A model generated the notes under the pieces. That model made no database searches. It had not been told where the DNA came from and saw nothing but the letters and a program-made list of their open reading frames with translations. Below, piece by piece: positions 1 through 4,622 of a DNA stretch of 8,099 bases. How positions within the stretch are numbered: the first letter of the stretch is position 1; every line of letters begins with the position of its first letter. The position numbers were made by a program, and so were the translations under genes. This DNA is from Nitrospinota bacterium (GTDB lineage Bacteria > UBA8248), in NCBI GenBank assembly GCA_029937135.1, contig JAPYQX010000124.1:1-8099 (forward strand). Reading direction: 5' to 3'.

Positions 1-218
1 CGCTGACGCGCCTGGTGGGCATGAACTGCCCGGGCATGCACTCGGTGTTCGCGGCCCTCGACATCCGTCGATCGGATCGCGCCGAGGGCACGACACTACG
101 GTGGCGCGTCGACGGGGTCGACGACCGGTTCCACCGAGCGGTCCTTGCTGTGACAGGCCGTCGCTACGCCGGCACGGTGACGGCGCACGCTGGGACGCGA
201 CGGAGAGAAATATCATGA
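1..218 (+). pseudogene. C-terminal fragment of a MaoC-like (hotdog-fold) dehydratase, cut at both sides
   Basis: The frame is open from the left edge (base 3) to a TGA at 216-218. It reads LTRLVGMNCPGMHSVFAALD, then a stretch with LRWRV, DDRFHRAVLAV and GTVTAHA. This pattern (RLVGM-CPGLHS, then RY/WRV-x-DxRF) is one I recognise from MaoC-type acyl dehydratases, hotdog-fold proteins that hydrate or dehydrate acyl thioesters. The N-terminal part lies outside the window. The likeness stops at about base 190: the last residues (GTRRREIS) do not fit the family and are read out of frame through the next gene fragment. The piece is strongly GC-rich, unlike the DNA just after it. I infer a dehydratase gene truncated at its 3' end by a rearrangement. 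Family call is from memory of motifs; the alternative is another hotdog protein. Confidence 0.55.
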
Positions 219-463
219 CTCGTTTGGCAGAATATGACCTTCCGGATGTCTATCGCTTGCTCCGCGGATGGAAGGCGCGAGGTGCCAGTTGGTACCCCAT
301 CCGCAAAAAAGGGACTGTCGTGGGAAGGAGGTTTGACCATATTTTCGCATCCAATTCGTTGAATGCGTCCGGATGCCGTTACATCGATAACGCCAGGCGG
401 AATGGCCTGAGCGATCATTCCCCTGTGGTGGCGGAATTTGAATTGTGCAAGGCGAATTCTTGA
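191..463 (+). pseudogene. C-terminal fragment of an endonuclease/exonuclease/phosphatase (EEP) family protein
   Basis: From base 191 the frame reads WDATERNIMTRLAEYDLPDV and continues to RRFDHIFASNSLNA, CRYID and GLSDHSPVVAEFEL before the TGA at 461-463. The RFDHIFAS block and the final SDHSPV (the conserved Asp-His pair of the active site) are hallmarks of the EEP/exonuclease III-like fold, Mg-dependent phosphodiesterases. Only the last 90 or so residues remain. The N-terminal catalytic half (the Asn, Glu and first Asp/His residues) is missing, so it cannot be an active enzyme. An ATG at 215 has a GGAGAG at 202-207 and overlaps the TGA of the upstream frame (ATGA), so an 82-residue remnant could still be translated. 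The join to the dehydratase fragment at about 190 shows that two unrelated gene ends were fused. Confidence 0.65.
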
Positions 464-503
464 TCGGGAGGTTTGAGCTACTAGAAAAAGTGTAATTACC
501 AAA

Positions 504-546
504 CCTTACAAGGCATAGGTCGCAGGTTCGATCCCTGTCCCGCCCA
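504..546 (+). repeat. Left 43-bp direct repeat: tRNA-Val(UAC) 3' portion, att-like
   Basis: The sequence contains an anticodon-loop-like CTTACAA (anticodon TAC), GGCAT, variable AGGTC, a T arm GCAGG-TTCGATC-CCTGT and the acceptor strand CCCGCCC plus discriminator A. It is identical over 43 bases to 1871-1913. No matching D arm or GGGCGGG acceptor strand lies upstream, so it is not a complete tRNA gene. After the discriminator the next bases are GCA, not CCA, as often found when the copy was carried in by an element. Such 3' tRNA pieces are the usual attachment sites of tyrosine recombinases. The antisense reading gives the well-known spurious peptide DRTCDLCL found in databases wherever such tRNA pieces sit. 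Confidence 0.85.
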
Positions 547-594
547 GCAGATTTCAGCCTTCCTCCAACCATAATCCCAGTTCTCTTGAGTGGT

Positions 595-608
595 GTGGTA
601 CCACTATC
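595..608 (+). other. Palindromic motif, inverted partner of 2503-2516
   Basis: GTGGTACCACTATC contains the perfect 10-bp palindrome GTGGTACCAC (595-604). Its reverse complement, GATAGTGGTACCAC, matches 2503-2516 at 13 of 14 positions. It lies 48 bp past the left tRNA piece, while its partner lies 55 bp past the tRNA-Val(CAC) piece. It may be an operator or recombination accessory site; the function is unknown. Confidence 0.4.
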
Positions 609-699
609 AGGTAGGTTACCCAAATAGAGTTATTGGGAAACTTTTGGTCATTACACCATAAGCGCGTTAGCCTGCCTGGGTGAAAGTCCAGTCCAAGGC

Positions 700-705
700 A
701 AGGAG
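700..705 (+). promoter_or_regulatory. Ribosome binding site AAGGAG that favours the TTG start at 713
   Basis: AAGGAG lies 7 bases before TTG at 713. The other in-frame candidate, GTG at 680, has no comparable site upstream. Starting at TTG gives a protein opening (M/L)YQYIIKR, the usual way DppB/OppB permeases begin. Confidence 0.6.
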
Positions 706-712
706 TTCATCC

Positions 713-1684
713 TTGTATCAATATATTATCAAGCGAATTTTTCTGATGATCCCGACCGTGATTGGGGCTGGAGCTATCGTTTTTTTTGTGATGCGCCTCG
801 TACCGGGAGACATCTGCTTGGTCCGTTGGTTGGACTATGGCATGCACTACGATCAGGAAGTGATTGATATTTGCCGGAATGAACTTGGCCTGAATGATCC
901 TTTATATATCCAATTCATTGATTTTATGATAGGCCTTTTTACTTTCGATTTCGGTATTTCCATGTGGACGTGGCAGCCAATAACCGAGGAAATAAAAGTA
1001 CGTTTCCCCCTGTCGCTGCAGGTGGCAATCATGGCCACCACCTTCTCCATTCTGATTGCTATTCCGCTGGGTATCATTTCGGCGGTCAATCAGGATACCT
1101 GGATCGATTACGTGATCCGCACCTTCGCTAACGCCGGCGCTGCCATGCCGTCTTTTTGGCTTGGCATCCTCATTATCCTGGGGCTGTTGATCTATTCTCA
1201 GGCATGGTTAGGTGAACCGTGGATGCCGCCGATCGAATACGTGTCGTTTTTCGAGGACCCGATTGCCAATTTGTCCCACCTAATCTGGCCAGCAGTCGCC
1301 ACGGGGTATAGGTTTTCAGCGGTAATGACGAGGATGACCCGATCAGCGTTTCTTGAGGTGATCCGCGAAGACTACATCCGCACGGCGCGGGCGAAAGGTT
1401 TGCTAGAGAAGGTCGTCATTAACCGTCACGCGCTCAGGAACGCGTTCTTGCCGATAGTCACTATCATTGGCATGGAGTTTTCGTTTCTCATGGGAGGGCT
1501 TGTCGTCACCGAGCAAGTCTTCAACCTTAATGGTCTTGGCCGGTTGTTGGTCGAATCCGTGGGAAACCAAGACTACAATATGATTCAGGCGCTAGTAATG
1601 GTCGTGGTGATGGTGTTCGTGTGCATCAACTTTGTGGTCGATCTGCTATACGCCTGGCTCGACCTTCGTATTCGTTATAATTAA
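713..1684 (+). CDS. ABC transporter permease, DppB/OppB (peptide/nickel/oligosaccharide) type
   Basis: This is an inner-membrane permease subunit of a binding-protein-dependent ABC importer. From the TTG start it has 323 residues, normal for DppB/OppB. About six membrane segments are visible: near residues 5-30 (IPTVIGAGAIVFFVMRLVPGD), then LSLQVAIMATTFSILIAIPLG, FWLGILIILGLLIYS, a segment around WPAVATGYRFSAVM, FLPIVTIIGMEFSFLMGGLVV and a last one ending in LLYAWLDLRIRY. The cytoplasmic EAA loop that contacts the ATPase (REDYIRTARAKGL...HALRNAFLPI) lies at about residues 217-245 and is intact. It ends with TAA. A GTG at 680 would add 11 residues but lacks a good ribosome site. The usual partners (binding protein, DppC-like permease, two ATPases) are absent, so it is an orphan within the tRNA-bounded unit. 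Base composition is clearly lower in GC than priA. Substrate cannot be told: peptides, nickel or oligosaccharides are all possible. Confidence 0.88.
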   Translation: MYQYIIKRIFLMIPTVIGAGAIVFFVMRLVPGDICLVRWLDYGMHYDQEVIDICRNELGLNDPLYIQFIDFMIGLFTFDFGISMWTWQPITEEIKVRFPLSLQVAIMATTFSILIAIPLGIISAVNQDTWIDYVIRTFANAGAAMPSFWLGILIILGLLIYSQAWLGEPWMPPIEYVSFFEDPIANLSHLIWPAVATGYRFSAVMTRMTRSAFLEVIREDYIRTARAKGLLEKVVINRHALRNAFLPIVTIIGMEFSFLMGGLVVTEQVFNLNGLGRLLVESVGNQDYNMIQALVMVVVMVFVCINFVVDLLYAWLDLRIRYN

Positions 1685-1756
1685 GACCATTCAAGTCATG
1701 CTTTGCCCCACTGAAATTCCAGTGCCTAAATAGTGACTATAGAGGAGGTGCCTCTG

Positions 1757-1860
1757 TATCACTCGGGATCACTCAGGCTCACTTCGAGATTTTCCCAACT
1801 CCTTGAAACGTATCGCTCCATGTCACTTGAGATCACTCAGTACCATTCAGGCTCATACCC
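1757..1860 (+). repeat. Phased 10-bp direct repeats (cluster A), candidate integrase arm-type sites
   Basis: Consecutive decamers are TATCACTCGG, GATCACTCAG, GCTCACTTCG (1757-1786), then a 34-bp spacer with TTGAAAC, then TGTCACTTGA, GATCACTCAG, TACCATTCAG, GCTCATACCC (1821-1860). The exact 10-bp phase puts all copies on one DNA face. The cluster is colinear with cluster B (2298-2381): by hand count, 1767-1850 matches 2298-2381 at 59 of 84 positions without gaps. Both clusters stop shortly before a tRNA-Val 3' end. Multiple direct repeats next to an att core are typical of tyrosine-recombinase arm sites. Confidence 0.65.
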
Positions 1861-1870
1861 CCGAAAAGGC

Positions 1871-1913
1871 CCTTACAAGGCATAGGTCGCAGGTTCGATC
1901 CCTGTCCCGCCCA
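1871..1913 (+). repeat. Right 43-bp direct repeat: tRNA-Val(UAC) 3' portion, followed by CCA
   Basis: It is identical to 504-546 and continues with CCA at 1914-1916, giving a proper tRNA 3' end. The upstream GCC-CTTACAA-GGC pairs as part of an anticodon stem, but the stem cannot be completed to five pairs and there is no D arm, so this too is only a 3' portion. It lies 10 bp after the end of repeat cluster A and is the likely outer boundary (att) of the permease unit. Confidence 0.85.
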
Positions 1914-2250
1914 CCATGAAATATTTCCTTCGGCCAGGCACCTAAAGCGCCTAAACCCCCTAAAGCTGAACGAAGAGCTGCAACTTTAGTGACGTGCCCC
2001 CCTCATATCGGTCCATGTTGGATGAGAGGATTTTCGGTACTCTTTCGGCATGACCGCCCGAATCTAGCCTCTTTTAAATCCCCCTGCGATCCGATCTTTC
2101 TTCGAGGGATCCAGGGATCAGATCGAAAGAGAAAGTCCTTCCTGGGATCTAAGAACACGTCTGAGGAGATCGTATGAGGTCGGTGCTGATGTGTGGTGCG
2201 GTGAGGAGTTTGAAAGTGAAGCGAGGAGCCGTATCGACCCCACAGATTTT
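1914..2250. other. Gene-free stretch with a small 9-bp tandem repeat
   Basis: I see no convincing gene in this stretch. The open frames on either strand (for example the minus-strand one from about 2293) have no recognisable motif and run through the repeats. The only regular structure is three 9-bp units, CACCTAAAG, CGCCTAAAC and CCCCTAAAG, at 1939-1965. A loose inverted repeat (CTTTCTTCGA / TCGAAAGAGAAAG) lies around 2096-2133. The stretch sits between the tRNA-Val(UAC) piece and the repeats leading to the tRNA-Val(CAC) piece, so it is probably the remnant interior of a second integrated unit. Confidence 0.5.
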
Positions 2251-2287
2251 GGTGTCCATATAGGTGTCCATAATCGGTGTGCATCAG
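2251..2287 (+). repeat. Three direct repeats of GGTGTCCATA type, about 12 bp apart
   Basis: GGTGTCCATATA (2251), GGTGTCCATAAT (2263) and GGTGTGCATCAG (2276) follow one another. They share the GGTGTC core with the decamers that start at 2298 (GGTGTCACTCAG), so they extend the phased array outward from the tRNA-Val(CAC) end. They are possibly further recombinase or accessory-factor sites. Cluster A has no equivalent. Confidence 0.6.
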
Positions 2288-2297
2288 TACCAACCGG

Positions 2298-2381
2298 TGT
2301 CACTCAGGCTCATTTCGGTTTCTAGCTAACCCTTTGAAACCTATGTCTCAATGTCACTTGGTGTCACCCAGTGTCTTTATA
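2298..2381 (+). repeat. Phased 10-bp direct repeats (cluster B), candidate integrase arm-type sites
   Basis: TGTCACTCAG and GCTCATTTCG (2298-2317), a 34-bp spacer with TTGAAAC at the same offset as in cluster A, then TGTCACTTGG, TGTCACCCAG and a decayed TGTCTTTATA (2352-2381). Every landmark is shifted by exactly 531 bp from cluster A, and the following tRNA piece by 530 bp, so the whole end module is homologous rather than similar by chance. Confidence 0.65.
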
Positions 2382-2397
2382 CGTAAAACCCCCTCGA

Positions 2398-2447
2398 CTG
2401 CCTTCACACGGCAGAAGTCACTGGTTCGAACCCAGTACGGCCCACCA
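2398..2447 (+). repeat. tRNA-Val(CAC) 3' portion, att-like, 5' half missing
   Basis: A full anticodon arm CTGCC-TTCACAC-GGCAG (anticodon CAC at 2405-2407), variable AAGTC, T arm ACTGG-TTCGAAC-CCAGT, acceptor strand ACGGCCC, discriminator A and encoded CCA (2445-2447) are all in place. The 5' acceptor strand (GGGCCGT) and the D arm are absent upstream, where cluster B and an AT-rich linker lie instead. It is therefore a displaced tRNA 3' end, as left at the far side of an element integrated in a tRNA gene. The native terminator follows directly. The intact tRNA would be expected to the left, outside the window. It cannot give a functional tRNA here. Confidence 0.82.
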
Positions 2448-2455
2448 TTAAAATC

Positions 2456-2487
2456 AACGGGTTGTGGTGATTCTGCCGCAACCCGTT
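2456..2487. terminator. Strong, probably bidirectional intrinsic terminator
   Basis: A 12-bp stem (AACGGGTTGTGG with CCGCAACCCGTT, one G-T pair) closes an 8-base loop, TGATTCTG. On the plus strand the 3' arm runs into TTTT, ending the tRNA-Val transcript. On the minus strand it is followed by GATTTTAATGG, so it can also end the oxidoreductase transcript, whose stop codon is 63 bp away. Confidence 0.8.
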
Positions 2488-2502
2488 TTCTGACCTGCCC
2501 CC

Positions 2503-2516
2503 GATAGTGATACCAC
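2503..2516 (-). other. Inverted partner of the palindromic motif at 595-608
   Basis: GATAGTGATACCAC differs at one base from the reverse complement of 595-608. It lies between the terminator and the end of the oxidoreductase gene, just outside the tRNA-Val(CAC) piece. Its role is unknown. Confidence 0.35.
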
Positions 2517-2549
2517 TCCTTATGTTACCCCAGAAGCCAATGCCGGAGG

Positions 2550-3599
2550 TCAAAGCGCGATGCCATCGAGAAGCGCCGACATCTCGAGCGGCCTCCCCTC
2601 CTCCGCCGAGCGCACCGAGCCCTCCACCATCGCCAGCGCATAGACAGCCTCCACGGGCCCCGTCTCGGGCGCGGCCCCGCTCCGCACACAAGAGGCGAAA
2701 TCCTCGAGCTCGTCCTGCACCATATCGGTCATCCCTGGCAGGGGGACATCCGTCCAGCTCCCCTCCCCTTTTTTCGTGATGCGAAGCGTCGTCTCTGCGT
2801 TCGTCCGCTCGGCGAAAGTGAGGTTTTCGCGGAACATTTCGAGATGCACCGCCGCCTCGGTGCCGTGGAGCTTCATCGAAAACATATCGGGCGAGGTGAA
2901 ACAGGTCGTCACGTTCGAGATTGCGCCGCTTTCATGCTCGAAAATCGTCATCGACACATCGTTGATCTCGGCGGGGGTCGCCAGGTGCTTGTGTAGTCCA
3001 CAGACGCGTGTCGGACGCCCCAATAGATAATGGAGCGTGTCGCAGTGATGAATCCCCATCTGCATGAGCGGTCCGCCCGGGCAATCGCTCTTGTAGAAGC
3101 GCCACCGGTCCGGGGTGAAATTCTGCCCGGCCGGATTCGTGAACGCCGCCTCCGCCCAGAGGGGCCGGCCAATGGTCCCGTCGTCGATCAATTTTTTCAT
3201 CGTGCGGTGGCCCGCCGAGCGGCGGTAGCAATGACCCACCGCGAGCGTGAGCCCCGCCTCCCGCCAGGCCGCGAGGACGCCGGGCACCTCGGCGAGCGTA
3301 TTTGTGATCGGTTTTTCGACCCAGACGTGTTTTCCGGCGCGCATCGCCGCGATAATCTGATCCGCGTGGACGGTGTTCGGTGTGGTGAGTAAAACACCCT
3401 CGATGGAATCGTCCTCCAGAATCGCCTCGTAGCTATCCATTGGGGCGCAGCCATAGTCTTTAGCAAAACTTTTTCTCTTTTCCTCGTTCCGGGTGAAGCA
3501 GGCGGCCAGATCAAGCTTGTCGCTCCGGCGCGCGCCGTTTCCAATCGGCGTCGCCCACCAACCGAGACCGACGATGGCGACTTTCAGGGGGTTAGGCAT
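2550..3599 (-). CDS. Gfo/Idh/MocA-family NAD(P)-dependent oxidoreductase
   Basis: A cytosolic dehydrogenase of 349 residues, the normal length for the family, acting on sugars, inositols or related polyols. The N-terminal Rossmann domain opens with KVAIVGLGWWATPIGNG (residues 6-22), in which GLGWWA is the dinucleotide-binding loop. TTPNTVHADQ precedes the family signature VEKPITNT at about residues 93-100, whose Lys is the usual catalytic residue. The C-terminal domain carries GGPLMQMGIHHCDTLHYLLG near residue 180, the equivalent of the conserved GGxxxDxGxHxxD block; a Met replaces the usual first Asp, while the His and last Asp remain. The ATG has AAGGAG five bases upstream (plus-strand 3605-3610). 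It lies 25 bp after the decayed gene and ends 63 bp before the bidirectional terminator. Substrate cannot be assigned from sequence. It is isolated from any sugar-uptake operon. Confidence 0.9.
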   Translation of the reverse strand: MPNPLKVAIVGLGWWATPIGNGARRSDKLDLAACFTRNEEKRKSFAKDYGCAPMDSYEAILEDDSIEGVLLTTPNTVHADQIIAAMRAGKHVWVEKPITNTLAEVPGVLAAWREAGLTLAVGHCYRRSAGHRTMKKLIDDGTIGRPLWAEAAFTNPAGQNFTPDRWRFYKSDCPGGPLMQMGIHHCDTLHYLLGRPTRVCGLHKHLATPAEINDVSMTIFEHESGAISNVTTCFTSPDMFSMKLHGTEAAVHLEMFRENLTFAERTNAETTLRITKKGEGSWTDVPLPGMTDMVQDELEDFASCVRSGAAPETGPVEAVYALAMVEGSVRSAEEGRPLEMSALLDGIAL

Positions 3600-3624
3600 G
3601 AAGGCTCCTTAATTGCAGTACAAT

Positions 3625-4541
3625 TTAGACGGTCTTATTGATCGGATGATTACTCCAATTGCAAGAACCACACGTCAAATAGTAATCACCACCAGGCTCT
3701 ATTGAGGGGTCATAATGAGACCGAATTTCCCGTGAAGTACACAGAGGACAAATCTGCACGGACTCAGTTTCCTGACGCTCTAGAAGTTGTACAAAGTGTC
3801 CTGCAATAGTATCGCATGAATGAATACAAATCGATGATGCCGCCTGATTGGCATCTCTATCATGCGTAAGCCAATTTACAAGTTGCCAAGTTTCCTTTGA
3901 GACATTTTTCAAGTAATGCCGAAGCTTTTTATTCTTTTGCCCAGTGCATAATTCATTCAACAAAATACCTACCCATGACTTGAAATCGGCGTCCTTGGGT
4001 CGGTCAATTTTCTGCTCTACATTAATACGACGACGCAATACAGCTACAAGAGATAATAGACATTCTCGAAGATTATGGCCCACAGATTGAAATTCTTCTG
4101 CCTCTACAGCTGCATCATGTTGATCTTTTACTTGTTCTTAACGCCTAAAAACTTCGTCAAAAAGGTCAGGCATTGCACTGTCTGCTCCTTCAGAACGACT
4201 CATCATCCGAATCATTGCGCCAACATGAAATGTCATTACGAAATCAAGACTCGAAAATAATCTTGAGGATACAAATTTGTTAAATTTGTTATCACCCACC
4301 ACCGCTTCTTGTCGGTGATCACATTCCATACTTCGTATTTCTGCCCCACAATGAAATCGCTTCTGATTTTCTCGACATGCTGGACGGATTCCTGCGCTTC
4401 AATTTCTACATAGCGAGTAATTTCTACCTCAGAATCTGGATCTCGTACTTGGTTGTAACGACCGATTTCGCTCACTGGCATAGGACCAGAAAACATTACG
4501 CGTTCCTTTTCACCTACTTCGTTGCGTTTTTCACTATCCAT
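3625..4541 (-). pseudogene. Decayed conserved hypothetical gene with C-terminal zinc ribbon (one frameshift, one in-frame stop)
   Basis: Three open pieces on this strand form one ancestral protein of about 305 residues. Piece 1 starts at ATG 4541 (GAGGAG six bases upstream) and runs to the TTT at 4256-4254, ending KRWWVITNLTNLYPQDYF. There the frame must slip by -1 at a run of four T to continue as SSLDFVMTFHVGAMIRMMSR...DLFDEVFRR. A TAA at 4140-4138 then interrupts it, and the same frame goes on as EQVKDQHDAAVEAEEFQ, the ...LVNWLTHDRDANQ helix region and a C-terminal ribbon CPLC...CGSC (CxxC pairs) before the stop at 3625. I recall hypothetical proteins with this order (WVxTNxTNLY, SLDxxxxFHxG, AEEFQxVG, NWLTH, CxxC zinc ribbon) in actinobacteria and others, but know no function. 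A GTG at 4083 could still express the last 152 residues alone. Alternative: sequencing errors at both sites. Confidence 0.7.
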
Positions 4542-4584
4542 AACACGCTCCTCGGGTATCGATCAGCGAAGTACTGGACCAGTG

Positions 4585-4590
4585 ATTATA
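4585..4590 (-). promoter_or_regulatory. Possible -10 box TATAAT for the decayed gene
   Basis: A perfect TATAAT on the minus strand lies 44 bp before the ATG at 4541, within the AT-rich 81-bp gap after priA. The -35 region is poor (TTAATT at 15-bp spacing), so this is a tentative promoter that would separate the gene from the priA transcript. Confidence 0.35.
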
Positions 4591-4622
4591 ATGATACAGC
4601 AATTCAATTAACGAATCCCCCC

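Larger units (their letters stand above)
504..1913 (+). mobile_element. Putative 1.4-kb unit bounded by 43-bp tRNA-Val repeats, carrying one ABC permease
   Basis: Identical tRNA-Val(UAC) 3' pieces at 504-546 and 1871-1913 lie in the same orientation and enclose one intact-looking gene (ABC permease) plus a block of phased 10-bp repeats next to the right copy. This is the layout of an integrated element: att site, cargo, arm-type integrase sites, att site. No integrase gene is present in the interval, so it would have to be moved by an enzyme supplied elsewhere, or it is a deletion remnant of a larger island. The right copy is followed by a genome-like CCA, the left one by GCA, which fits a crossover ending at the discriminator base. 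The mobile status is inference; the repeats are directly visible. Confidence 0.5.

Noticed and set aside
471..503. Degenerate 5' half of tRNA-Val before the left 43-bp repeat
   Set aside because: A GGGAGGTTTGAGCT stretch looks slightly tRNA-like, but it fails to pair with CCCGCCC at two positions and no D arm can be drawn.
213..623. Minus-strand open frame containing DRDRTCDLCL
   Set aside because: This is the familiar spurious antisense translation of a tRNA 3' end (504-546); no real protein.
1709..1724. Terminator after the permease gene
   Set aside because: CACTG-AAATTC-CAGTG is only a 5-bp stem and has no T tract.
2003..2293. Minus-strand open frame of 96 residues in the gene-free stretch
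   Set aside because: No recognisable family or ribosome site; it runs through the GGTGTC repeats.
1757..2381. CRISPR-like array
   Set aside because: Repeats are 10 bp and directly adjacent; there are no unique spacers of 25-40 bp and no cas genes.
2404..2691. Minus-strand open frame ending GRTGFEPVTSAV
   Set aside because: Antisense of the tRNA-Val(CAC) 3' piece joined to a shadow frame of the oxidoreductase; a common database artefact.
4249..4262. Programmed -1 frameshift in the hypothetical gene
   Set aside because: The site is a simple four-T run without a canonical X-XXY-YYZ heptamer, and a later in-frame stop shows decay.
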